Shown: positions 43,839 through 51,809 of the stretch, one piece after another
How the letters are laid out: each line of letters opens with the position of its first letter
How positions within the stretch are numbered: the first letter of the stretch is position 1
Source of the DNA: Silicimonas sp.
GTDB lineage: Bacteria > Pseudomonadota > Alphaproteobacteria > Rhodobacterales > Rhodobacteraceae
Assembly: GCA_022826385.1 (NCBI GenBank)
Contig: JAJDUZ010000073.1
Coordinates: 1 to 61,934 of the forward strand
Length of the DNA stretch: 61,934 nucleotides
Reading direction: 5' to 3'
The notes under the pieces: model-generated
Seen by the model: only the letters and a program-made list of their open reading frames with translations
The model's database searches: none
What the model was told of the DNA's origin: nothing
Translations under genes and position numbers: made by a program

Positions 43839-44708
43839 CTATCTTTGCGGTTCGTTGTAATACGGCAGGTGCTCGACACGAAGCCCCGCGACCGTATCCA
43901 GATGATCGGCGATAGCCTCCAAAGGCGCAAACCAGACATCGCGCTCGGCCAGCGTGGTTTCCAGCCATTGCTCGACCAGCCGCCAGCGCGCCAGCCGACC
44001 GGTCAGGAACGGGTGTACGATCAGCATGAAGAACCCGCCCGCTTCGTACTGCGCTTCGAACTCTTCCCAGAACCCCTCCAAACCCGCCGAGGGGCCGCGC
44101 ACCGGCATCATGTAACCAATCTCGTCGTAATGCGCGAAAGGCGGCCAGTCGTCGGTGCCCCAATGCACCGGCATCTCATAGAGCGTCCCCCCCTTGGTCT
44201 GCATGGCATAGGGGATGTCATCCGCCATCAGTGAACTGTCATAGCGGAACTGGTGCTTTACCAGCAGGTCGATCACCTGCTGCGTCACGTTATAGACCGG
44301 CGCCCGATAGCCGCGTGGGCTGGAACCGGTCATCCGCTTGTGAACATCCAACGCCTTTTCGAACGCCTCTTCCTGCGCTGCGCCCTTGGTGACGATCGGG
44401 TCTTCGTGGATCCAGCCGTGATGCCCGATCTCGTGCCCATCCTTAAGGATCGCCTCAACCGCCTCGGGATAGGTTTCCATACACCAGCCGGGGATGAAAA
44501 AGCTCTGTTTGAGACCCAGCCGCCGATAGGTGTCGAGGATGCGCGGGATCGCGACCGTCGGGCCATAGCGTCCCATCGAAATCGGATAGAGCCGGTCGTG
44601 ACTGTCCTCGGGCCGTGCGATGTGGATCAGGCTGTCGGCATCCATATCAAAGGTAATGGCGCAGGCACAGCGCGCGCCGTTCGGCCATTGGATCGGGTTC
44701 TGGATCAT
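43839..44708 (-). CDS. Polysaccharide-deacetylase-fold hydrolase (PuuE allantoinase / cyclic imide hydrolase-like)
   Basis: A 289-aa NodB-fold protein. Asp21 and Asp23 in FDMDAD and His97/His101 in HEIGHHGWIHE mark the site. Opening with WPNGARCACAITFD and lacking a signal peptide, it resembles cytosolic PuuE-type allantoinases and bacterial cyclic-imide hydrolases, which open cyclic amides, rather than peptidoglycan deacetylases. Its ATG overlaps the ATPase stop (44705-44708), and the cytosine deaminase gene follows 11 bp later, consistent with ring opening after deamination (inference). Confidence 0.8.
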   Translation of the reverse strand: MIQNPIQWPNGARCACAITFDMDADSLIHIARPEDSHDRLYPISMGRYGPTVAIPRILDTYRRLGLKQSFFIPGWCMETYPEAVEAILKDGHEIGHHGWIHEDPIVTKGAAQEEAFEKALDVHKRMTGSSPRGYRAPVYNVTQQVIDLLVKHQFRYDSSLMADDIPYAMQTKGGTLYEMPVHWGTDDWPPFAHYDEIGYMMPVRGPSAGLEGFWEEFEAQYEAGGFFMLIVHPFLTGRLARWRLVEQWLETTLAERDVWFAPLEAIADHLDTVAGLRVEHLPYYNEPQR

Positions 44709-45772
44709 GTGCCCTCCACCAAGAGATGTCCGTCTTTCGTGGCCCAGCCCAGTGTCACGGTAGACCCCGCCGTCAAATCCAGATCGGCCAACACGCGTTC
44801 CTGCACCTGCACTTTCAACTCGGTGCCGTCTTTGGCTTCGAGAAACGCGGTCACGATCGAGCCCACAAACTCCTCCGAGATCACGGTCGCCTCGATCGTG
44901 TTCTCGCCGCCGCCCACCTGCATCATATCGGCCGAGACAACGATCGAGGCGTCAGCCCCCACAGCCGCCTCGCCCGGCACCGCGAAAGCACCCAGTGCCG
45001 TTTCGACCGTCACCGATCCGCCCATCGCAGCCGCCACCTTGCCCGGCAGAATGTTGTTTCGCCCCACGAATTCGGCCACGAAGCGCGTGGCGGGGGCGCG
45101 ATAAACCTCGCGCGGGGTGCCGACCTGCGCAATCTCGCCCCGGGACATGATGACCACGCGGTCTGCCATCGCGAAGGCCTCGGATTGCGAATGCGTGACA
45201 TAGACAAAGGTGATCCCCAATTCGCGCTGCAGCTTGGTCAGCACCGATTGCATCCGGATCACCAGATGTGCGTCCAGCGCCGACAGGGGTTCATCCAGCA
45301 ACAGAAGCTGCGGTTCGGTCACCAAGGCACGCGCCAATGCCACACGTTGCCGCTGCCCGCCCGAAAGCGTTTCGACATTGCGCTCGGCAAACTCGGCAAT
45401 CTCCATCCGTTCCAGCCAGTTCATCGCGCGCGTCTTGCGTTCCGCCGCATCGACGCCGCGCATCTTCAACCCGAATTCGACATTCTCGCGGGCGTTCAGA
45501 AACGGGAACAGCGCCAAGCTCTGCCACACCATCGGCGTGTCGCGTTCATGCGCGGCCACCGCATTCATGACCTTGCCCGCAATCCGGATCTCGCCACTGG
45601 TCGGTGCGTCCAGCCCCGCCAGCATCCGCAGCGTCGTCGTCTTGCCACACCCTGACGGGCCCATGATCGCCACGAACTCGCCTTCGCCAATCGTCAGGTC
45701 CGCGCCGGTCACGGCGACGAAATCATCGAAACGTTTTTCGACCTTTTCGAGAACAACCAATGGCTCGGTCAT
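44705..45772 (-). CDS. ABC transporter ATPase (PotA-like)
   Basis: A 355-aa ATPase: Walker A GPSGCGKTT, signature LSGGQRQRVALARALV, Walker B LLLDEPLSALDAHLV, H-loop VTHSQSEAFAMADR, TOBE domain from about 270. ATG at 45772 overlaps the upstream permease stop by 4 bp; a longer frame to 45943 is not family sequence. It energises the two permeases at 45769 and 46545. Confidence 0.92.
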   Translation of the reverse strand: MTEPLVVLEKVEKRFDDFVAVTGADLTIGEGEFVAIMGPSGCGKTTTLRMLAGLDAPTSGEIRIAGKVMNAVAAHERDTPMVWQSLALFPFLNARENVEFGLKMRGVDAAERKTRAMNWLERMEIAEFAERNVETLSGGQRQRVALARALVTEPQLLLLDEPLSALDAHLVIRMQSVLTKLQRELGITFVYVTHSQSEAFAMADRVVIMSRGEIAQVGTPREVYRAPATRFVAEFVGRNNILPGKVAAAMGGSVTVETALGAFAVPGEAAVGADASIVVSADMMQVGGGENTIEATVISEEFVGSIVTAFLEAKDGTELKVQVQERVLADLDLTAGSTVTLGWATKDGHLLVEGT

Positions 45773-46548
45773 GACGCCGCCTTTTGTAACCGGAAGAAGA
45801 TGAGAAGCTGCGAGATCACCACCAGCGTGATCGATACACCAAAGACCAGCGTGCCGATGGCGTTCACCTGTGGGTCGATCGTGCCCTGCACGATTTCCAG
45901 CACGTGGACCGGCAGCGTCTTGTTCAAACCGCTGACGAACCACGAGACGGTGAACTCGTCAAACGACACCGCCGCCGTCAGGAAGAGCGAGGACAGGATC
46001 GCCGGTTTGCAGAACGGCAAGATCACCTCGCGCATCGCCCGCCATTCGCTGGCGCCAAGGTTCCAGGCTGCGGCCTCAAGGCTCTCGTCGATCTGGGACA
46101 GGCGCAGCCGGATGATCGCCATCGCGAAAGGTGCCGTCAGCACGGTATGCGCCGCGATGATCGAGACGACCTGCCCCGACATGCCGACGCGGCTGAACCA
46201 AGCCAGCATCGCCAGCGCGATGATAATCAGAGGAATGGTCGGCGGCAGCAGGATGATTGCCAGAAACAGGCTCTTGCCCCGGAAGCTGTAGCGATAGTCC
46301 GTATAGGCCGTGCAGAACCCAAGGAACGTTGCGATGACGCAGGTGCAGCCCGACACGATCAGGCTGTTTTTCGCCGCGCGCCAGAAATCGGGATCGGCAA
46401 AGATGGTCTCGTACCAGATCGTGGTGAACCCCGAGAGCGGCAGCGTCGGGAAGCGCGCGTCGTTGAACGAAAATGCCATGCTGACGACGATCGGCAGGAA
46501 GATGAAGCCGACGATCAGGGCAAGATAGGCGCGCAGGAACAGCGTCAT
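45769..46548 (-). CDS. ABC transporter permease (PotC-like)
   Basis: A 259-aa permease with six helices and the EAA loop LEAAAWNLGASEWRAMREVILPFCKP near residue 170. ATG at 46548 overlaps the preceding permease by 4 bp. Belongs to the polyamine/opine/thiamine type of importers. Confidence 0.92.
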   Translation of the reverse strand: MTLFLRAYLALIVGFIFLPIVVSMAFSFNDARFPTLPLSGFTTIWYETIFADPDFWRAAKNSLIVSGCTCVIATFLGFCTAYTDYRYSFRGKSLFLAIILLPPTIPLIIIALAMLAWFSRVGMSGQVVSIIAAHTVLTAPFAMAIIRLRLSQIDESLEAAAWNLGASEWRAMREVILPFCKPAILSSLFLTAAVSFDEFTVSWFVSGLNKTLPVHVLEIVQGTIDPQVNAIGTLVFGVSITLVVISQLLIFFRLQKAAS

Positions 46549-47393
46549 CGGCTGGCCCTCTTGCGATAGGCGTACATGATCGCGCTGAAGGCGATGACGA
46601 AGAGCGTCAGCATCATCATCACCGCGACCACTGCCGCGCGTGGCCATTGCTGCCCCGCCTTGGTCGTGTCGATGATCAGGATGGGCATCGTCGGCGGATT
46701 GGACCCGCCCAGATAGAACGGCGCCACGAAATCTCCGAAGGACAGGATGAACGCGAACAGGGCCGCGATCACGAAACCGGTCTTGCCCGCAGGCAGGATG
46801 ACCGTGCGGATCGTCCGAGCCGGGGAACATCCCAGGTTCCGCGCCGCCTGGATCAACCGGTCGTCGATATTGGCCATCGTCACGGTCTGCAGGATCAGCA
46901 CCAGCGGCAGCACCAGGGTCAGGTACCCGGTCAACGTCCCGAAGGCCGTGTTCAGCATCTTGTAGGGCCCAAGCCCGAACAACCCGAAAGCCCCGTTCAG
47001 CACGCCCGCCTCGGCAAGGATGGTGTACCAGCTGAAGGTGCGCACAAGGTAGCTGGTGAAGAACGGGATGATCAGGAACAGGATCACCAATTGCCGCGTC
47101 CGGGCCGAACAGCGAAACGCCAGAAACCACGCTGCCGGAAACGCCAGCAGCGTTGCCAGCGCCGCCGCGCTCCCGGCCATCAGCAAGGTATAGCGATAGG
47201 CCGACCACACATAGTCGCGGCTGACCATCTTGGCCCAGCTCTCCAGCTCGAAGGTCTCGACCATGCGATAGTTCTTCACCACGAAGAACGACATCGCGAC
47301 GACAAAGATCAGCGGGCCGATGAAGAACAGCGCCTGCCAGACGATGATCGGCAGACGAAAGGTCAGCGCATAAAGGTTGAGACGGGACCTCAT
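46545..47393 (-). CDS. ABC transporter permease (PotB-like)
   Basis: A 282-aa permease with six helices and the EAA-type loop IQAARNLGCSPARTIRTVILPAGK near residue 190. It starts 30 bp after the binding-protein stop. Together with 45769 it forms the membrane channel. Confidence 0.92.
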   Translation of the reverse strand: MRSRLNLYALTFRLPIIVWQALFFIGPLIFVVAMSFFVVKNYRMVETFELESWAKMVSRDYVWSAYRYTLLMAGSAAALATLLAFPAAWFLAFRCSARTRQLVILFLIIPFFTSYLVRTFSWYTILAEAGVLNGAFGLFGLGPYKMLNTAFGTLTGYLTLVLPLVLILQTVTMANIDDRLIQAARNLGCSPARTIRTVILPAGKTGFVIAALFAFILSFGDFVAPFYLGGSNPPTMPILIIDTTKAGQQWPRAAVVAVMMMLTLFVIAFSAIMYAYRKRASR

Positions 47394-47423
47394 CGGCCCC
47401 GCCCCGTCTTAAACGTCATGGGA

Positions 47424-48551
47424 TCAGGCGTTCTTGTATTCCGACCAGAAGTCGTTCCAGTCCTCCAGCGACTGCTGGACCGGAATGTCACGATAGCTGA
47501 TGCGGCCTTCGTTGATCAGCGTGATCGGATCGCGCGGATCGCCATCGACCTGACCCGAACGCTGCGCCTCGGCGCCGTCGACCTCGTTCAGAAGCGCGCG
47601 GCCCGCCTTGGTGACGCAGTGACCCGGATAGCCCAGCATCTGAGCGGTCTTCACCTGCCCCTCGGGGGACATGGTATAGGCGAGATACTTCAGCGCCAGA
47701 TCCGTCTTTTCGGATGTCTTGGCGATCGAGTAGCTTTCCGTCCACTGGATACCGCCTTCTTTCGGCACGACCGACGAGACCGGCGCGCCGTCACGCTCCA
47801 GAATGCCCGTCACCCAGTCGCCGATGCCGACCATGGCCAGCATCTCGCCATTCTTCAGACCGGCGAATGTGCCACCGAAGTCGAAATAGCCACCCACCTG
47901 CGACTTGAGCGACAGCGTCTTCTCTTGCACGGCCTTCCACGCCGCTTCGTCGATATCGAACGGGTTGGCGTTGCCCATCAGCAGGCTCATCTGGCCCAGC
48001 GACGGCAGGTGCCAGTCGAAATGGCCGACCTTGCCGGTCAGGCGCTCGTCCCAATAGATGTCATAGGTCGCGGCTTCCTCGGCGGTCAGGACTTCCTTGT
48101 TATAGGACACCCCAAGGTGACCGAAGCGCGTGATCAGCGAGTACAGCTTGCCGCTGTCATCCCAGTGCCCGGCGAACGATTTGAAATCGTCGTGCAACAG
48201 GTCGTCGAACGCATAGTCGTTCGGGTCCAATTCCAGCACCAAATCATTGGCGACCAGAAGCTTCGCATATTCCGCATCGGTATGAATGATGTCGAACGTG
48301 CCCGGCGGGTTCTGCGCCAGCGCCGCCAGCATGTTGTCCCCGCCTGCATAGTATTTCGGCACGAACTTGACGTTGTTCGCTTCCTCGAACTCGGCGACCA
48401 TGTCCGGCTCGGCCGTCCCGTACCAGCCCAGCATCGTCAGTTCGACAGTTTGCGCCCAAGCGCGGTTCACGAAGGGCGTTGTCAGCGCGACCGACGCAAG
48501 CCCCGTCTTCAGAAAGCTCCGCTTGGTCTGCATGAATTTTGTGTCCGACAT
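47424..48551 (-). CDS. ABC transporter substrate-binding protein (PotD-like), Tat-type signal
   Basis: A 375-aa periplasmic protein. Its signal contains TKRSFLKTGLASVAL (residues 9-23) ending RAWAQ; KRxFLK fits a twin-arginine signal with Lys in place of the first Arg. The mature protein is spermidine/putrescine-like (MLGWYGTAEPDMVAEFEEANNVKFV). ATG at 48551 follows GGGAGAG; GTG at 48557 is an alternative. It opens a seven-gene unit ending with the DUF1989 gene, so the ligand is probably the substrate of the deaminase/hydrolase enzymes. Confidence 0.9.
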   Translation of the reverse strand: MSDTKFMQTKRSFLKTGLASVALTTPFVNRAWAQTVELTMLGWYGTAEPDMVAEFEEANNVKFVPKYYAGGDNMLAALAQNPPGTFDIIHTDAEYAKLLVANDLVLELDPNDYAFDDLLHDDFKSFAGHWDDSGKLYSLITRFGHLGVSYNKEVLTAEEAATYDIYWDERLTGKVGHFDWHLPSLGQMSLLMGNANPFDIDEAAWKAVQEKTLSLKSQVGGYFDFGGTFAGLKNGEMLAMVGIGDWVTGILERDGAPVSSVVPKEGGIQWTESYSIAKTSEKTDLALKYLAYTMSPEGQVKTAQMLGYPGHCVTKAGRALLNEVDGAEAQRSGQVDGDPRDPITLINEGRISYRDIPVQQSLEDWNDFWSEYKNA

Positions 48552-48696
48552 CCCCACTCTCCCAGTCTATTTCCAGATTTCCGACAGCACGTTTATGAGT
48601 TGAGACGCGCGGCCCCGCATCCGATTCCCGGACACTGGGTCAAGCCTGCGCCAAAAACGCGGGCAATGCACAAAAAATGTTCGATGGGGGCAGGAA

Positions 48697-49434
48697 ATGA
48701 ACAGATGGGAATTTCGAGCACGGTTCGGCGCGCGCGGCCCGGTGGTGCTGCCAGTGATCCACGTGCTTGAAACCGAGCGCACGCTGCGCAACATCGAAGT
48801 GCTGTCGGGCGAAGGCGCGGCGGGCTGTTTCCTGATCAATCACGACTTCGATGTCGACACCTTCCTGCCGATCATCCGCGACGTGCGTGCAGCGCGCCCC
48901 GACCTCTGGATGGGGTTGAATTTCCTTGCGGTCACCGGGCTGGACGCCTTCCCGAAACTGATCGAGTTGGAGCGCGAAGGGTGCCGCGTCGACGCGTATT
49001 GGGCCGACGATGCCCAGATCGACGAACGCGTCGACGACCAGGTCGAGGCGCAGGCCATTCAGGACGCCAAGACCGGCTGGAACGGCCTCTATTTCGGCGG
49101 CACGGCGTTCAAGAAGCAGCGGCCGGTCGCGGAAGACGATTACGCCAAATCAGCCCGGATCGCTGTGGATTGGATGGATGTCGTCTGCACCTCGGGGCAA
49201 GCGACCGGCATCGAGGCGGAAGACAGCAAGATCGCAACCTTCCGACACGCCATCTCAGACGCGCCCCTTGCCCTTGCCTCGGGGATCACGCCCGAAAACG
49301 CACACCGCTATGCCGAGGTTGATGCGTTTATGGTGGCCACCGGCATCAATTACGACGACAATTTCTATGACATCGACCCGGCGCGCCTGCGCCGTTTGCT
49401 TGATGTGACGAAGACCCTGGGGGACGAGACATGA
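48697..49434 (+). CDS. BtpA/SgcQ-like TIM-barrel protein
   Basis: A 245-aa protein. LPVIHVLETERTLRNIEVLSGEGAAGCFLINHDFD at the start, VVCTSGQATGIEAEDSKIATFR and LALASGITPENAHRYAEVDAFMVATGI near the end follow the BtpA/SgcQ layout, a TIM-barrel family of uncertain function (photosystem I assembly factor in cyanobacteria; sugar operons in enterics). It is divergent from the PotD-like gene and overlaps the phosphoribosyltransferase-like gene by ATGA, so the two act together, perhaps on a pentose-phosphate or nucleoside derivative. Confidence 0.65.
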   Translation: MNRWEFRARFGARGPVVLPVIHVLETERTLRNIEVLSGEGAAGCFLINHDFDVDTFLPIIRDVRAARPDLWMGLNFLAVTGLDAFPKLIELEREGCRVDAYWADDAQIDERVDDQVEAQAIQDAKTGWNGLYFGGTAFKKQRPVAEDDYAKSARIAVDWMDVVCTSGQATGIEAEDSKIATFRHAISDAPLALASGITPENAHRYAEVDAFMVATGINYDDNFYDIDPARLRRLLDVTKTLGDET

Positions 49435-50057
49435 CCACACAAGACAAAAGCCCGCGCGACGATCGCTGGTATTTCAGCCTGATGGCGCCCAACACCAAGG
49501 GCGACAAGTTCGCATGGCTCGACCCGACCTCGATCTATATCAACCAGTCCGCCTTTCAGGACCTGCTCAGCGATCTGTTGGCCGACCTCGAAGGTCACGA
49601 CTTCGACGTGGTGGGCGGGCTTGACGCGATGGGCTTTGTCCTTGGTGCCGCAATCGCCGCGCGCCGGGATGTCGGCTTCCTGCCGATCCGCAAGGCCGGG
49701 AAGCTTTGCGTCGACACCGACCGGGTCAGCTTCACCAACTATTCGGGCCGCACGCAGGACATGGAAATGCGCCTGCCCGCCTTTGGCCCCGGCACCCGCG
49801 TTCTGCTGGTCGACCAGTGGATCGAAACTGGCGGCACGATGGAAGGCGCAATCGAGTTGGTGGAACGCCAGCAAGGACGTGTCACCGGACTTGTGGCCAT
49901 CGCGATGGAGGACACACCCCGCGCCAGCAAGCTGCGCGAGCGCTTTCCCGTGGTGACAGCCATCCAGCCCGGTACGCCGTGGCAGGCAGAGTGCAACGCA
50001 CAAACCTTGTCGAGTTTCGCGACTTACGAGCCTCAAAAGGCGTTCCCCCGCGCCTGA
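49431..50057 (+). CDS. Phosphoribosyltransferase-fold protein (adenine PRTase-like)
   Basis: A 208-aa type I PRTase-like protein. The PRPP loop reads VLLVDQWIETGGT (residues 124-136), while functional enzymes usually have VDDVxATGGT, so the second acidic residue (Asp) is Gln129. GGLDAMGFVLGAAIAARRDVGFLPIRKAGKL (62-91) resembles adenine PRTases. The 5-phosphate site (ETGGT) is intact. It may be a nucleobase PRTase with altered specificity or a binding/regulatory relative. It is co-translated with the BtpA-like gene. Confidence 0.75.
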   Translation: MTTQDKSPRDDRWYFSLMAPNTKGDKFAWLDPTSIYINQSAFQDLLSDLLADLEGHDFDVVGGLDAMGFVLGAAIAARRDVGFLPIRKAGKLCVDTDRVSFTNYSGRTQDMEMRLPAFGPGTRVLLVDQWIETGGTMEGAIELVERQQGRVTGLVAIAMEDTPRASKLRERFPVVTAIQPGTPWQAECNAQTLSSFATYEPQKAFPRA

Positions 50058-50094
50058 ACGCATCGCCTCGCTTGCATCCGATGTCGCAAGACAA

Positions 50095-50118
50095 GGGCCG
50101 CCCGAGTTCAGGCGGCCC
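50095..50118. terminator. Bidirectional terminator hairpin
   Basis: GGGCCGCC (50095-50102) and GGCGGCCC (50111-50118) form a perfect 8-bp stem with an 8-nt loop in the 103-bp convergent gap between the PRTase-like and TPR genes. No long T-run follows on either strand. Confidence 0.6.
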
Positions 50119-50160
50119 AAGCTTCGAAACGCAGGATGGTGCGCTTCGGATGTAAACACC

Positions 50161-51621
50161 CTACTGCAAAGCGCGGCGGCTTCTGGCCCGATTGGGCGAC
50201 AGCCGCAGGGTCTCGGCATAGGCGGCGCGCGCCTCTTCGGGGCGGTTCAACTGGGCCAACATGTCACCCAACAGTTCGCGCGCCGGAAGCACGTGGCCCG
50301 GCGTCACCGGGCTCTTGCCAATTTCATCCTCGAGATCCGCGGCGGTCGTCTGATGACGCAACGCCAGTTCCTCGTTGCCAAGGGCCAGTTCGATCCACGC
50401 TTCGATGGACCACATCTGCGCCTCGGTCAGACGCGCCCAATAACCCTGATCGCGGTCCAGCATGGTGTCGCGCAATTTGGCAAGATCGGCCAAGGCCGCC
50501 TTGGCCGTGGCCATGTCACCGCTGCGCGCCGCCCCTATTCCCTTCGCGAACCGGTTCATCGCCACGGTTTGAGGGAATTTTTCCCAGGGAATGGTCCCGT
50601 GCATCTCGGGCGACAACGCCGCTGCCGCAGCCCAGTCGTCCTGTTCCAGCAGAAGCCGCACCGGTGCGGCCGCAAGCGCATAAGCCCCGCCAAAACTGAC
50701 TTGATGGTTCTGAAGCGTCATCATCTCGTCCACCAGTCGCGCAGCCTCGTCAAACTCACCAAGCTGCAGATGCCCGTAGACCATGTAGTCGATCGCATGG
50801 ACATAATGCGTTTGCAGCACGTCGCCCGATTGCGCCATTGCGGCCTCGGCCGAGCGGCGATTCAACGCGATCGACTGCTGCCAATCGCCCGTCCGGGTGA
50901 AGATATGGGCCGGCATGTGCAGCGCATGCGGGGCGTTCGGCGCGGTCTTGTCATAGATCTCGGCATAGGGCTTGCCGCGCATCTTCAGGGGCGGGTTGTC
51001 GAAGGCGTGGATGGCATAGTGAATGACGCCGGGATGATCGGGCGCCTTGGCGTGCAACGCGTCAAGCGCGTCGCCCACCTTCGAAAGCACCTCGATCCGG
51101 CCCGGCCCACGCGGGGCTATCGAGATTTGTGCAAGCGCCGCAAAGGCGGCGGCGTCCACATCTTCGGGATACCGGGTGCCAACATCGATTTGCGCCTTGG
51201 CCCAAGAGGCAAGCTGGGCCCGGTAGCCTTCAACGCCGGGAGCGTAAAAAGCCGACACGGCTGCGATCATGTCCGTTTCAATAGCGGAACCCGCGGACAT
51301 GGTTTCAAGCTTCGACGCCGCGCTCTGACCGCGCTTTGTTTCAGCCTCGGACGGAACGCCCGGCCAAAGCGGGTGAAAGTTCGCCATGGCGATCCCCCAT
51401 TGCGCCATGGCGCAATCCGGGTCGGCACTGGCGGCGGCGTCGAACTGCGCTTCGGCCTGAATGTACATCATGTTGTGCAGCAGGGTCAGCCCGTCGCTGA
51501 CGGATGCAGCAGCCTCGTCCGAGCACGACACCTGAAAGCCCGCGCCCATCGACGCGGAAGGAACGGCGAAACACGCCGAACCAAGAAGGACGGCCAGCGT
51601 ACGGGTTGCGATCATTGGCAT
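50161..51621 (-). CDS. Exported TPR-repeat protein
   Basis: A 486-aa protein with a Sec signal (1-27, ending SMGAG) and helical TPR-like repeats. SCSDEAAASVSDGLTLLHNMMYIQAEAQFDAAASADPDCAMAQWGIAM opens the first, and the C-terminal LLGDMLAQLNRPEEARAAYAETLRLSPNRAR is a clear TPR. His-rich stretches (HALHMPAHIFTRTGDW, THYVHAIDYMVYGH) recur in this family of unknown function. ATG at 51621 follows GGGAGA. Divergent from a CadC-like regulator that may control it. Confidence 0.8.
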   Translation of the reverse strand: MPMIATRTLAVLLGSACFAVPSASMGAGFQVSCSDEAAASVSDGLTLLHNMMYIQAEAQFDAAASADPDCAMAQWGIAMANFHPLWPGVPSEAETKRGQSAASKLETMSAGSAIETDMIAAVSAFYAPGVEGYRAQLASWAKAQIDVGTRYPEDVDAAAFAALAQISIAPRGPGRIEVLSKVGDALDALHAKAPDHPGVIHYAIHAFDNPPLKMRGKPYAEIYDKTAPNAPHALHMPAHIFTRTGDWQQSIALNRRSAEAAMAQSGDVLQTHYVHAIDYMVYGHLQLGEFDEAARLVDEMMTLQNHQVSFGGAYALAAAPVRLLLEQDDWAAAAALSPEMHGTIPWEKFPQTVAMNRFAKGIGAARSGDMATAKAALADLAKLRDTMLDRDQGYWARLTEAQMWSIEAWIELALGNEELALRHQTTAADLEDEIGKSPVTPGHVLPARELLGDMLAQLNRPEEARAAYAETLRLSPNRARSRRALQ

Positions 51622-51809
51622 GGAAATCTCCCTTTCTGAATTCCAGTGACTGGGTAAGCGCTTGGCGCCCCTACACCGCAGCAGCCGCCGACCTGCTTGT
51701 CTTGAAAGGAACCTGAAATTCTTTTGAAAACAGCGCCCTACGCACAACGCCGCAGTTCTCGCCATAAGGCTACGAATCCGCTAGGCTTTCCGGGTGGAGG
51801 GGTGACGGC

